Shown here in pieces: positions 18,508 through 27,886 of a stretch of 64,000 nucleotides of DNA (position 1 is its first letter; every line of letters starts with the position of its first letter). The DNA comes from Bacteroidaceae bacterium. Lineage in GTDB: Bacteria > Bacteroidota > Bacteroidia > Bacteroidales > Bacteroidaceae. Made by a program: the position numbers and the translations under genes. The stretch covers positions 1 through 64,000 of the forward strand of contig JAGBBX010000045.1 of NCBI GenBank assembly GCA_017938245.1, read 5' to 3'. The notes beneath the pieces are model-generated. The model did not search any database, had not been told where the DNA came from, and saw nothing but the letters and a program-made list of their open reading frames with translations.

Positions 18508-19578
18508 ATGAAAAGAGTATTCTCTATATTATTCCTGTTGTCGATGCTTCTTATTGGAGCACAAGCGCAGAGTGTTGTAGTAAATGCCGAGATTGACTCG
18601 GTACAGCGCTTTATAGGACAACAGGCAAAAGTTAAGTTGGTTGTCAGTTACGATGCCGACAAGCACCTTGCTATGCCCGATTTTGATAAAGAATTGGTTG
18701 AGGGCGTCGAAATTTTGGGACACAATTCAGATACCGTTGCACTAAACGAAGGTAAACGCTATTCGGTAACACAAGAGTACACTGTAACCTCTTTTGATAC
18801 AGCGTTGTACGTTATACCTCCATTCGAAGTGATTGTCGATTCAACATCTTACTATTCGCAGGAGTTGGCATTGGCTGTATATTCATTCCCGGTAGATACT
18901 GCAAACGTCGACCAATTTTTTGGCCCTAAGGATATTTGGGAGATTCCGCTTGAATGGCAAGACGTAAAGCACAGTGTTTACTATTCGCTTATGCTAATTC
19001 TGTTTGTGGCTGCCCTTGTGTGGGTAATTATCTCGTACCGAAACAATAAACCCATAATAAGAATAGTAAAGGTTAAACCTAAATTGCCTGCCCACGTTAT
19101 AGCATTAGACGAACTGAACAGGATAAAAAATGAATCGGATTGGCGCACCTCGAGCAATCATAAGGAGTTTTATATTGCTATTACCGATGCACTGCGTTGT
19201 TATTTGAATGAGCGTTTCGGGTTTAATGCTACCGAGATGACAAGCGACGAAATTATCGATAATTTGAAGCAACATATCGATAAAGATGCTCTTAAGGAGC
19301 TAAGAGCGATACTTGCTACAGCCGACCTTGCAAAATTTGCAAAATATAAACCTATGATGAACGAGAACGACCATAACCTAATGGGAATCATTGAGTTCGT
19401 CGATAATACTAAACCCGATGCCGGCGATGTGACTCCTCAGCCCACCGAGCGCAAGGTTGTGGATAAACGCTCGGCTAAGGAGAAACGTTTGTTGCTTGTA
19501 GGGATTGTCTTGCTGTCGATTGTCTCTATTGCGTTGCTTGTGCTGTTGATAATGGATTTATACAATATTTTTATTTAA
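18508..19578 (+). CDS. Bat operon membrane protein (DUF4381-like)
   Basis: 356 residues. A signal peptide (about 1-20, ends QAQS) is followed by a beta-rich periplasmic domain (21-150), a membrane helix near 155-175 (YYSLMLILFVAALVWVII), a cytoplasmic segment with LDELNRIKN and a helical region typical of DUF4381 proteins, and a second helix at the C-terminus (about 330-353). This gene regularly sits between the DUF58 gene and batA in the Bacteroidetes. Its role is unknown; association with the VWA proteins is inferred from position. Confidence 0.8.
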   Translation: MKRVFSILFLLSMLLIGAQAQSVVVNAEIDSVQRFIGQQAKVKLVVSYDADKHLAMPDFDKELVEGVEILGHNSDTVALNEGKRYSVTQEYTVTSFDTALYVIPPFEVIVDSTSYYSQELALAVYSFPVDTANVDQFFGPKDIWEIPLEWQDVKHSVYYSLMLILFVAALVWVIISYRNNKPIIRIVKVKPKLPAHVIALDELNRIKNESDWRTSSNHKEFYIAITDALRCYLNERFGFNATEMTSDEIIDNLKQHIDKDALKELRAILATADLAKFAKYKPMMNENDHNLMGIIEFVDNTKPDAGDVTPQPTERKVVDKRSAKEKRLLLVGIVLLSIVSIALLVLLIMDLYNIFI

Positions 19579-19584
19579 TAGAAT

Positions 19585-20574
19585 ATGGTTCTTCTTAATA
19601 TAGGCTATCTGCTTCTGTTTATACCGCTTATAGGATATATTGTTTGGTATATTCTAAGAGGCCGACACTGCAACCCGTCGATGAAAGTGTCTACGGTATT
19701 GCCATATATGAAAGGTGTAAAAAGCTATAAGAATTATCTTCTGCACCTGCCGTTTGTGTTGCGTGTAGTAACTCTTTCTATGGTGATAATTGTTCTTGCA
19801 CGTCCACAATCGACCAACAGTTGGCAGAATACCGAGGTCGAAGGAATAGATATTATGCTTGCTATGGACGTCTCTACAAGTATGTTGGCAATGGACTTTA
19901 AGCCCAACAGAATAGAGGCTGCCAAGGAGGTTGCCGCCGAATTTATAAACGGTCGTCCCAACGATAATATCGGTCTTACCATTTTTGCAGGTGAAAGCTT
20001 TACTCAATGTCCATTGACAATAGACCACACAGTGTTGCTAAATATGCTGAATGGTGTAAAATGTGATATCGCTGCTCAGGGAATTATTGAAGACGGTACA
20101 GCCATAGGAATGGGTGTTGCCAATGCTGTAAGTCGTTTGAAGGACAGTAAGGCAAAATCGAAAGTGATAATACTGCTCACCGATGGTTCGAACAACGGCG
20201 GAGAAATTTCTCCGGAGATGTCGGCCGATATTGCAAAACAATTTGGAATAAGAGTCTATACCATTGGTGTAGGAAAGAATGGCGAAGCGCCTTATCCCTA
20301 TTATGGTGGACAGATTATAAATGTTCCGGTTGAGATTGACGAGAATACTCTTCAAAAAATAGCTGATATTACAGACGGTAATTACTATCGTGCAACAAGT
20401 AATACCAAACTAAAAGAGATTTACGAACAGATAGATAAATTGGAGCGCACTAAGTTGAATGTCAAAGAGTTTTCTAAACGCGAAGAGGAATATCTTGTTT
20501 TTGCAATAATGGCATTCGCAGCGCTTTTCTTAGAGATTTTGTTGCGTAACACAATATTAAAGAGAATACCTTAA
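19585..20574 (+). CDS. batA: VWA domain protein BatA
   Basis: 329 residues. Two helices at the N-terminus (about 5-22 and 52-70), a von Willebrand A domain (about 85-290) facing the periplasm or cytoplasm, and a helix at the C-terminus (about 305-325). The metal site is complete: DVSTS (DxSxS), with TDGSNNGG further on. In B. fragilis the bat genes were linked to aerotolerance. It begins 6 nt after the preceding gene and 13 nt before batB. Confidence 0.9.
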   Translation: MVLLNIGYLLLFIPLIGYIVWYILRGRHCNPSMKVSTVLPYMKGVKSYKNYLLHLPFVLRVVTLSMVIIVLARPQSTNSWQNTEVEGIDIMLAMDVSTSMLAMDFKPNRIEAAKEVAAEFINGRPNDNIGLTIFAGESFTQCPLTIDHTVLLNMLNGVKCDIAAQGIIEDGTAIGMGVANAVSRLKDSKAKSKVIILLTDGSNNGGEISPEMSADIAKQFGIRVYTIGVGKNGEAPYPYYGGQIINVPVEIDENTLQKIADITDGNYYRATSNTKLKEIYEQIDKLERTKLNVKEFSKREEEYLVFAIMAFAALFLEILLRNTILKRIP

Positions 20575-20587
20575 ATAAAGAGTAGTT

Positions 20588-21613
20588 ATGAAGTTTGCAA
20601 ATCCCGAATTCTTTTATCTTTTTATACTGCTTGCAGTGTTGCTTGCAGTATATATCTACTCTAATTATAAGAGGGCCAAAAATCTTAAAGCTTATGGTGA
20701 GTATCGTTTGGTCGAGAAACTTATGCCCGATGTCTCATTTGTGCGTCCGGCAATAAAATTCTGGCTTTCGTTCATTGCTTTGGCACTGCTTATTGTTGTA
20801 CTTGCACGCCCGCAGTTCGGTTCCAAGAAGGAGAGTGTGACACGTCAGGGTATCGAGACTGTAATTGCGCTCGATATTTCAAACTCAATGCTTGCCGAGG
20901 ATATTGCTCCCAATCGTTTGGAAAAGGCAAAGAATATAATATCGAAATTGATTGATAAATTAGAGAACGATAAAGTGGGTCTTATTGTCTTTGCCGGCGA
21001 TGCTTTTGTGCAACTGCCTATAACAAATGATTTTGTATCGGCAAAGATGTTTTTGGAGAGTATTACGCCGTCACTTATTTCGCGTCAGGGAACCGACATC
21101 GGTGCTGCTATAAATATGGCAATGAAGAGCTTTACTCCAAATGAGGAGGTAGGCAAGGCGATAATAGTAATAACCGACGGTGAGAATCACGAGGGTGGTG
21201 CCGAGGAGGCCGCTAAAGCTGCAACTGAGAAAGGTATGACAGTTTATATGCTGGGTGTTGGTACCACTGATGGCGCTCCGATACCTACAGGCAAGGCAAA
21301 TGAGTTCCGAAAAGACAAAAGCGGAAATGTTGTAATGACAAAGCTTAATGAGCAGATGGGGCAACAGATTGCAAAAGCAGGAGGTGGAGCCTACATAAGG
21401 GTGGACAACACCAATAACGCTCAGAAGCTGTTATTAAAGGAATTAGATAAACTTTCCAAAGATGAAGTAACAACCGAAGTGTATAGCGACTACAACGACC
21501 AGTTCGAGTTCATAGCTTGGGTTGTCCTCTTCCTTCTTTTATTGGATGTTCTGCTGTTACCCGGCAAAAGTCGACTTACACGTAAATTTAAACTATTTGA
21601 TGAACAAAAATAA
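20588..21613 (+). CDS. batB: VWA domain protein BatB
   Basis: 341 residues, a paralogue of BatA with the same layout: two N-terminal helices, VWA domain with DISNS metal-site motif and VITDGENHEGG, C-terminal helix (WVVLFLLLLDVLLL, about 312-328). It differs from BatA by an insertion around APIPTGKANEFRKD. BatA and BatB are thought to form a membrane complex with the TPR proteins. It ends 6 nt before batC. Confidence 0.9.
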   Translation: MKFANPEFFYLFILLAVLLAVYIYSNYKRAKNLKAYGEYRLVEKLMPDVSFVRPAIKFWLSFIALALLIVVLARPQFGSKKESVTRQGIETVIALDISNSMLAEDIAPNRLEKAKNIISKLIDKLENDKVGLIVFAGDAFVQLPITNDFVSAKMFLESITPSLISRQGTDIGAAINMAMKSFTPNEEVGKAIIVITDGENHEGGAEEAAKAATEKGMTVYMLGVGTTDGAPIPTGKANEFRKDKSGNVVMTKLNEQMGQQIAKAGGGAYIRVDNTNNAQKLLLKELDKLSKDEVTTEVYSDYNDQFEFIAWVVLFLLLLDVLLLPGKSRLTRKFKLFDEQK

Positions 21614-21619
21614 TATAAT

Positions 21620-22327
21620 ATGCTTAGAATGAGGTATATATATCTATTGCTTTTGTTGCTGCCTGTTACCACGATGACAGCACAGAAGAGCTACCGCGAA
21701 CACCTTAGAAGCGGTAATAGAATATACAGCGACAGTATATATGATAAGTCCGAGGTAGAGTATCGCAAAGCCATTGAGAAAGATGGAAAAGATGCCGACG
21801 CTCACTTTAATCTTGGCAATGCATTGCTTTTTCAGAATAAAGCCGAAGAGGCATTGAAAGAGTATGAGCTTGCAGCAATGTACGAGACCGATAAAGAGCG
21901 CCTTGCACAGGTTTATCACAATACAGGTGTTCTGATGCAAGCTGCAAAGGATTATAAAAATGCAGTTGAGGCATATAAGCAATCGTTGAGAAATAATCCT
22001 AATGACCACGAGACACGCTATAATCTTGCACTTGCTATGAGCCAGCTGAAAAAAGAAGAGCAGCAGAATCAAGACCAACAGCAAGATAAGCAGGACGAGC
22101 AACAGCAGCAAGAACAACAGCAGCAGAATCAAGACCAACAGCAACAGAAAGACCGGCAACAGCAACAGAAAGACCAACAACAGCAACAGCAAAATCAGCA
22201 GCAACAGATGTCGAAAGAGAATGCCGAACAGTTGTTAGAGGCTGCAATGCAGGACGAGAAAGAGACCCAGGAAAGAGTGAAGAAACTGTTGCAGCTAAAA
22301 GGCAAGAAATTAGAAAAAGATTGGTAA
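21620..22327 (+). CDS. batC: TPR protein BatC with glutamine-rich tail
   Basis: 235 residues. A signal peptide (LLLLLLPVTTMTAQ) leads into three or so TPR units (about 35-145; HFNLGNALLFQNKAEEALKEY, VYHNTGVLMQAAKDYKNAVEAY). Residues about 150-195 are almost only Q, with D, E, K, N and R, coded by CAG/CAA runs at about 22065-22210. A charged helix ends the protein. TPRs suggest a scaffold role for the Bat VWA proteins. The Q-rich linker length probably varies between strains. Confidence 0.88.
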   Translation: MLRMRYIYLLLLLLPVTTMTAQKSYREHLRSGNRIYSDSIYDKSEVEYRKAIEKDGKDADAHFNLGNALLFQNKAEEALKEYELAAMYETDKERLAQVYHNTGVLMQAAKDYKNAVEAYKQSLRNNPNDHETRYNLALAMSQLKKEEQQNQDQQQDKQDEQQQQEQQQQNQDQQQQKDRQQQQKDQQQQQQNQQQQMSKENAEQLLEAAMQDEKETQERVKKLLQLKGKKLEKDW

Positions 22328-22352
22328 AAACAGTATCAAACCATTAGTTGAA

Positions 22353-22378
22353 CGATGAAAAACCGATATTTTTCATCG
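22353..22378 (+). promoter_or_regulatory. Perfect 10-bp hairpin between batC and batD
   Basis: CGATGAAAAA (22353-22362) and TTTTTCATCG (22369-22378) pair exactly around a 6-nt loop in the 88-nt batC-batD gap, the largest gap inside the operon. No T run follows. A TATATTCG string at 22387-22394 could be a weak internal -7 element. Confidence 0.6.
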
Positions 22379-22415
22379 GATTATGCTATATTCGCAGAAT
22401 ATTTCAGTTTTAGAG

Positions 22416-24239
22416 ATGAAAAGAGTATTTTTTGCAATAATAGGAATTATTTTATTTTCGGCAGCACTCTTTGCCGACGAGGTATCGTTTGTTATTTCTG
22501 CACCAAAATCGGTAGTGGTAGGCCGGAATTTTCAAGTTCAGTATACAGTTAATAGTACAAAGGTTGGTGAGCCTATTGTTCCGTTTGCCGATTTCAAGCT
22601 ATTGGCAGGGCCATATCAAAGCACTTACAGCCGTATGATGAGTAGTGAGGTAAATGGAGTATATACTACTCATTCCGAAAATGGAATAACATATACATAT
22701 ACTCTTTTAGCCGAGAAAGAGGGTACATTCACGCTACCGGCTGCAACAATAGAGGTTGAAGGCAAAAAAATCTCTTCCAATACTGCTAAAATTAAAGTGT
22801 TGCCACAAGATAAGACTAACCAATCGGCAAACGGTCGTTCGCGTCGTGATAACCGTGAGCAGTGGTCATCGTCGGTAAATATTTCTAATGAGGAATTGTT
22901 TGTACGTGCAATCATAAATAAAACAACTGTGTACGAGCAAGAGGCTGTACTGCTTACATTCAAGGCATATACTCTTGTGAATCTTACTAATTTGAGCATT
23001 CCTAACATAGATATAAAAGATTGTGTTTTGCAGAGTGTCGACCTACCACAGAGTAGAGAGGGTGACATAGAACATTATAATGGAACGAATTATCGTGTAT
23101 ATACGTGGCAGCAGTTTGTACTTTTCCCACAAAAAAGCGGTGAGATTGCCATTCCCTCAATAGAGTATGAGGCAACAGTAGGTGTAGGAGGTGATGTCTT
23201 TGACATTATGTTTAATGGGCGCCCAAGTTCTGTGAAAAAAGTACTGCGTACTGCACCGATAAAACTTAATGTAAAAGAACTGCCGGCAGGCAAACCAATA
23301 GGTTTCTCGGGTGGTGTAGGAAATTTCAGATTGAAATCGTCTCTTAGCACTAACGAACTTAAAGCCAATGAGGCTGTTACACTGCGTCTGGTAATTTCGG
23401 GTGTAGGTAATATGAAACTGATTAAGACCCCCGAAATTGAATTCCCAGAGAGTTTCGAGGTTTATGACCCCAAGATAGAGAACCGCTTTAAACTCACAAA
23501 CTCGGGATTCAGTGGCGACAAGGTGATAGAGTATCTTGCTATTCCACGTCAGCCGGGAGAATTTACAATACCTGCGCCCAAATTATCTTATTTCGACACT
23601 CAAAGTGGTGAATATAAGACAATTGAGACCGAGAGTTATACGCTGAATGTGGCCAAAGGCAAAGAGGGTAGTAACGAGGTCGTTGCATCGTTTGTAAGCA
23701 AAGAGGAACTGAAAATGCTTGGACAAGATGTCCGTTATATAAAGACCGGTGCTGCAAAACTGCAAAAAGCAGGTGAGTATTTCTTTGCGTCGACAACCTA
23801 TCTGCTATGCTATATTGTTCCTCTATTGCTTTTTGCAATATACATAATGCTGTATTACAAACAGATGCGCGACAATGCCGATATATCGGGACTGCGCATA
23901 AAAAAGGCTAACAGCATTGCAGTAAAGCGCCTTAAGGTATCTCAGAAACTCCTGAAAGAGAACAACAAAGAGCTGTTCTACGACGAAATTCTTAAGGCAT
24001 TGTGGGGATACGTAAGCGATAAACTTAATATTCCTGTGTCGCGTCTCACAAAGGATAATGTTGCAGCCGAACTATCGGCAAAGGGTGTAAGTGCAGATAT
24101 TATTTCGGAATTGGAGACTGTGCTTAACGAGTGTGAGTTTGCTCGTTACGCTCCGGGTGATGCTGCCGCGGCAATGGACAATGTCTACAAGAAGGCAATG
24201 GAGATAATAGGGAAAATGGAAAATACTATAAAGAGATAA
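22416..24239 (+). CDS. batD: BatD protein (oxygen tolerance family)
   Basis: 607 residues from the ATG at 22416, where MKRVFFAIIGIILF starts a signal peptide (cut near LFAD); the ATG at 22383 would add 11 residues and overlap the candidate promoter. A long beta-rich periplasmic region (about 25-440) of repeated Ig-like folds is followed by a membrane helix (about 475-497) and a cytoplasmic helical tail. It starts 88 nt after batC and is followed 4 nt later by batE. Confidence 0.9.
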   Translation: MKRVFFAIIGIILFSAALFADEVSFVISAPKSVVVGRNFQVQYTVNSTKVGEPIVPFADFKLLAGPYQSTYSRMMSSEVNGVYTTHSENGITYTYTLLAEKEGTFTLPAATIEVEGKKISSNTAKIKVLPQDKTNQSANGRSRRDNREQWSSSVNISNEELFVRAIINKTTVYEQEAVLLTFKAYTLVNLTNLSIPNIDIKDCVLQSVDLPQSREGDIEHYNGTNYRVYTWQQFVLFPQKSGEIAIPSIEYEATVGVGGDVFDIMFNGRPSSVKKVLRTAPIKLNVKELPAGKPIGFSGGVGNFRLKSSLSTNELKANEAVTLRLVISGVGNMKLIKTPEIEFPESFEVYDPKIENRFKLTNSGFSGDKVIEYLAIPRQPGEFTIPAPKLSYFDTQSGEYKTIETESYTLNVAKGKEGSNEVVASFVSKEELKMLGQDVRYIKTGAAKLQKAGEYFFASTTYLLCYIVPLLLFAIYIMLYYKQMRDNADISGLRIKKANSIAVKRLKVSQKLLKENNKELFYDEILKALWGYVSDKLNIPVSRLTKDNVAAELSAKGVSADIISELETVLNECEFARYAPGDAAAAMDNVYKKAMEIIGKMENTIKR

Positions 24240-24243
24240 GAAA

Positions 24244-24999
24244 ATGAAGGCAATTATATATTTTATACTAATGCTTATCCCTTGTGCTGCAGTTGCTCAG
24301 GTGGATGCAGTGGGTAAGGAGGTTGGAGACAGTGCATACGCAAAGGGCGATTATCAGGCGGCAATAGAGGCGTATAAAGCAATTCTTGCCGATAACAGCG
24401 TCTCACCCGAGATATATTACAATCTTGGAAATGCCTACTATAAAGCCTCTGAGATTGGAAAAGCGATACTGAATTACGAACGTGCTCTGTTGCTCGATCC
24501 CTCGGACGAAGATATACGCTTTAATCTTGAACTTGCCCAAAGTAAGGCGGTGGATAAGGTAGACGATGGATTCAAACTCTTTTTGACAGAGTGGATAGAG
24601 GCTCTTGTAAATGTAGCAAGTATGGGAACGTGGGCTGTAATTGCTATAGTCACATTCGTTGTTATGCTCATTGCTTTGCTGTTGCTGTTCTTTGGAAAAT
24701 CAATAGCGTTACGTAAGGCTTCTATGTGGTGCTCAATAATAATGCTTATCATTACTTTATTTGCCAATTACGCAGCAATGAGCCATTACTCGAAACTTAC
24801 CTCAAGAGAGATGGCAATTATAATGTCACCCACAGTAACAGCCAAGAGTACCCCCGATAATTCGGGAACAAATCTTTTTGAGGTTCACGAAGGACGAAAG
24901 GTGAGGGTCTCTGACGACTCTATGAAGGAATGGAAAGAGATTGAACTTGAGAATGGTACTGTAGGTTGGGTACCGGCTAACGCACTCGAAGTTATTTAA
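24244..24999 (+). CDS. batE: BatE, TPR and SH3-like protein
   Basis: 251 residues. Signal peptide (about 1-19), two or three TPRs (about 25-105; ISPEIYYNLGNAYYKASEIGKA-like), two membrane helices (about 125-160), then a bacterial SH3-like domain (about 190-250) that ends WKEIELENGTVGWVPANALE. It closes the bat set and starts 4 nt after batD. Membrane scaffold role inferred. Confidence 0.88.
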   Translation: MKAIIYFILMLIPCAAVAQVDAVGKEVGDSAYAKGDYQAAIEAYKAILADNSVSPEIYYNLGNAYYKASEIGKAILNYERALLLDPSDEDIRFNLELAQSKAVDKVDDGFKLFLTEWIEALVNVASMGTWAVIAIVTFVVMLIALLLLFFGKSIALRKASMWCSIIMLIITLFANYAAMSHYSKLTSREMAIIMSPTVTAKSTPDNSGTNLFEVHEGRKVRVSDDSMKEWKEIELENGTVGWVPANALEVI

Positions 25000-25023
25000 T
25001 AAACACAATTATTTTAAAGGGGA

Positions 25024-25734
25024 ATGTTCGATTTTGAAAAACTCGTAGAGGCCGACAAATATCTGTTGCTCACGCTCAATGGTAGTGAATCGCTATTTTG
25101 GGATGGCTGTATGACGGTATATACCACAATGATGGTGTGGATACCATTGGCTGTCGTGTTGCTGTATGTGCTTATCAAGAACAATAATATAAAAACATTT
25201 TTTATATTGCTGATAGCTATTGCATTGGTATTTGTTATTACCGATGGTGTGACCTCTACAATATGTAAACCGCTGTTCGAAAGATTCCGTCCTACACGTG
25301 ACCCGGAACTTATGTATATTGTAGACGTTGTAAATGGTTACAGATGTGCTGCATACGGCTTTATGTCGAGTCACGCTGCCAATTCTTTCGGAATTGCTAC
25401 CTTTATAATGTTGCTTATGCGCAATAGAGCTCTCTCTCTCTCACTGTTTATATGGGCAATGATAAACTGCTATTCGAGAATATATCTTGGTGTGCACTAT
25501 CCCGGTGATATTCTTGGTGGTATTACTGTAGGTGTATTGGGTGGAGTGTTGATGTATAAGCTCTATAAGTTTGTATGCAATAAAATTCGAAATGCAGGTG
25601 GACGCGATTGGATATCTACGCAATATACAAAGAGTGGATACCTTGTGTCGGATATTCATCTGTTGTTATTGGTACTTTATGGTACCTTTGCTGCAATACC
25701 TATAATAGCTTTTTTTGTGCTTCAGCAGCATTGA
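25024..25734 (+). CDS. PAP2 superfamily membrane phosphatase
   Basis: 236 residues with about six helices. The three PAP2 motifs are present: KPLFERFRP (KxxxxxxRP), MSSHAANS (PSGH-like, with SSH) and SRIYLGVHYPGDILGG (SRxxxxxHxxxD). Candidate substrates are undecaprenyl diphosphate or lipid A phosphate. It begins 24 nt after batE and may be read with that operon. A weak CCGAT/ATCGG stem (25737-25757) lies in the 33-nt gap to the convergent gene. Confidence 0.9.
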   Translation: MFDFEKLVEADKYLLLTLNGSESLFWDGCMTVYTTMMVWIPLAVVLLYVLIKNNNIKTFFILLIAIALVFVITDGVTSTICKPLFERFRPTRDPELMYIVDVVNGYRCAAYGFMSSHAANSFGIATFIMLLMRNRALSLSLFIWAMINCYSRIYLGVHYPGDILGGITVGVLGGVLMYKLYKFVCNKIRNAGGRDWISTQYTKSGYLVSDIHLLLLVLYGTFAAIPIIAFFVLQQH

Positions 25735-25767
25735 TTCCGATGTTATTGTTGTATCGGTCGATAAAGC

Positions 25768-26265
25768 TTAATACATCTCTATATATTCATAGCTGTTGCC
25801 AACCTCGCCAAGATAGCGCATAAACTCGCTTTGCGAGATTACCACAGTTGCGTGGTTGTCGTTGGGATGAAAACTCAGTGATTGGTAATTCTTTAGATTG
25901 GCATCGAGAAACAGATGCACGTGATTGTCAAGGTCATTGATAAGTCCAAAAGGAGATACCGAGCCGGGTTGCAGTCCAAGATAACGCTCCATACGCTGTG
26001 GCGATGCAAAAGATAGCTTTCCTTGATGCAGACGTTTCTCGAGGTCGTGAATATCCAGGTCTTGTTCGCAATCGAGCACTACGAGGTAGTGACGGTTTCC
26101 TTTGTGATTGCGAAAAAAAAGGTTTTTACAATGCTTAGAGCCGTCATTGCGCCATTGTGTGCGCGCAATTTCTATAGTGGGGGCCTCGTCGTGTGTGTAC
26201 CAAGAGTGTTTAATACCTCTCTCATTAAGATAGCTTAGTACTTTCTCAATTCTTTCGCTCTGCAT
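25768..26265 (-). CDS. Prolyl-tRNA editing protein (YbaK/ProX-type deacylase)
   Basis: 165 residues, a free-standing editing domain that hydrolyses mischarged Ala- or Cys-tRNA(Pro). Motifs include KNLFFRNHKGNRHYLVVLD, the lysine-containing LSFASPQRMERYLGLQPGSVSPFGLIND segment, and HPN near the end, as in ProX/PrdX proteins. Cytoplasmic. Same strand as the lyase gene upstream (13 nt gap), so likely cotranscribed. Confidence 0.9.
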   Translation of the reverse strand: MQSERIEKVLSYLNERGIKHSWYTHDEAPTIEIARTQWRNDGSKHCKNLFFRNHKGNRHYLVVLDCEQDLDIHDLEKRLHQGKLSFASPQRMERYLGLQPGSVSPFGLINDLDNHVHLFLDANLKNYQSLSFHPNDNHATVVISQSEFMRYLGEVGNSYEYIEMY

Positions 26266-26278
26266 TATCGTATAACTC

Positions 26279-27322
26279 TTATAGTTTTTCTATTGCACTG
26301 CATAGCGCATCTACCGACTCGGTGCGTGTTGCCCAGCTTGTGCAGAAACGTACAATATCGCGCTCGTCGTCGTACTTACCCCAATATTCAAAGACGAATT
26401 CTTTGCCAAGAGTCTCCTGTTGTGCTTTTGTGAGAAGCGGAAATTGCATATTGGTAACAGACCCGTTCCATAATTCTATTCCTTTTGCCTCGAATGTTCT
26501 ACGTATGCGCATTGCTTGTGTATCGGCGTGCTTGGCAAGTGTGAAATAGAGGCAATTTTCGCCGCCTTGCATCAGTTCCTGGAACTGTAAGCCAAGCAGA
26601 CGGCCTTTTGCCAACATTCCTCCGTGTTGCTTTATTGCGTAGCGGAAACTACGTTGCATCTCCTTGTCGCTGAACACTACTGCCTCGCCAAAAAGGGCAC
26701 CTACTTTTGTGCCTCCAATATAGAAGGCATCGCACAGACGTGCAAGGTCGGATAGGGTGACGTCGCATCCCTCGGCCTGTAGGCCATATCCCATACGTGC
26801 ACCGTCGATGAAAAGATATAGTCCGTTTTTATGGCAGAATTCCGATATTGCGCTAAGCTCGGCTTTGCTATAGATTAGTCCGTTCTCGGCAGGAAACGAG
26901 AGATACACCATACCGGGTTGCACCGTGTGCTCGTGAGCGTGGTCGTTCCAATGATTATCGAAGCACTCTTTTATCTTTGCAAGTGATAGACGACCGTCGT
27001 TGGTGGATATTGCCAGCACTTTATGTCCTGTAGCCTCGGGAGCGCCGGTCTCGTGTACGTTTATGTGTCCGCTTTCGGCCGATATTACTCCCTGGTAGCT
27101 GCGCAGCAGTGCATCTATTACTGTTACATTTGTCTGTGTTCCACCAACGAGGAATTGTACTCCTAACGTGTTGTCGGCACAATGCTTGCGTATTGTTTCG
27201 CGAGCCTGAGAGCAATAGGGATCCTCACCGTATCCGGCAGTCTGGTCGAAGTTTGTTCTTACAAGTGCATCAAGAATAGAGGGGTGCGCTCCCTCGATAT
27301 AATCGGAATCGAATCGTATCAT
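26279..27322 (-). CDS. Threonine aldolase-like PLP lyase
   Basis: 347 residues of the beta-eliminating lyase family that includes low-specificity L-threonine aldolase (threonine to glycine and acetaldehyde). I chose the ATG at 27322 (MIRFDSDYIEGAHPSIL) because longer starts overlap the FHA gene and family members begin this way. HINVHETGAPEATGHK and FIDGARMGYGLQ carry the cofactor-binding histidine and aspartate, and GGTKVGALFGEAVV the Schiff-base lysine. Specificity is not certain. Confidence 0.85.
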   Translation of the reverse strand: MIRFDSDYIEGAHPSILDALVRTNFDQTAGYGEDPYCSQARETIRKHCADNTLGVQFLVGGTQTNVTVIDALLRSYQGVISAESGHINVHETGAPEATGHKVLAISTNDGRLSLAKIKECFDNHWNDHAHEHTVQPGMVYLSFPAENGLIYSKAELSAISEFCHKNGLYLFIDGARMGYGLQAEGCDVTLSDLARLCDAFYIGGTKVGALFGEAVVFSDKEMQRSFRYAIKQHGGMLAKGRLLGLQFQELMQGGENCLYFTLAKHADTQAMRIRRTFEAKGIELWNGSVTNMQFPLLTKAQQETLGKEFVFEYWGKYDDERDIVRFCTSWATRTESVDALCSAIEKL

Positions 27323-27362
27323 TTTATAGTGTGTAGTCGGTAGTTTTGCACACAACGGCTTG

Positions 27363-27860
27363 TTATTCCTCACCTCCCGGTGTGTGTAGGATGAGTGTTG
27401 TTGCGCCTAATGTTATAATTGCGCCATCTTCGATGCGCAGTCTCTCGCGGTCGCCCAATATGCGGTTCATTACAAAGGTGCCTGTTACGCTTGGATTGTC
27501 TCGCAGAGTGTAAACAAGTTCGCCTGCACCATTGCGCTTTACATTAAGGATACAATGCCTGCGGTCCATACTCGGGTCGCGTGTTTCAATGGGATGGGAT
27601 ATTACAGTGCCTTTGTTGTATCGTCCTATAACATTGTCTCCTTCAGTTAATTGTAGCGTTTGTTTAAAGCAAAACTTATTCTCTATTACAACTAAATGGC
27701 CAAAATCCTGTTCGGGTACCTCTTCCTCTTTTTCACCTATTCTTATGGTGAAGCTCTTTCGGCAGTGATCGCACTCGAATACAAGGGCCATTCCCTCGGG
27801 GTAGCCGTTATCATCGAATACAATAGGGTGGTCGCACTTGGGACAAGTAACTCTTTTCAT
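27363..27860 (-). CDS. Zinc-ribbon/FHA domain protein
   Basis: 165 residues. Residues 1-42 form a zinc ribbon (CPKC at 5-8 and CDHC at 30-33). An FHA domain follows (about 70-160) with GRYN, SMDRRHC and N..SVTGTFV, the core residues for phosphothreonine binding. Cytoplasmic. It lies 26 nt downstream of the HU/SPOR membrane gene on the same strand, which hints at a shared envelope or signalling role. Partners are unknown. Confidence 0.85.
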   Translation of the reverse strand: MKRVTCPKCDHPIVFDDNGYPEGMALVFECDHCRKSFTIRIGEKEEEVPEQDFGHLVVIENKFCFKQTLQLTEGDNVIGRYNKGTVISHPIETRDPSMDRRHCILNVKRNGAGELVYTLRDNPSVTGTFVMNRILGDRERLRIEDGAIITLGATTLILHTPGGEE

Positions 27861-27886
27861 CCTTTAATCCTTAAATTTGAAGCGTC

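Noticed and set aside
21644-22204. 186-codon antisense leucine-rich ORF resembling a membrane protein
   Set aside because: The leucine run is the complement of the BatC CAG/CAA tract.
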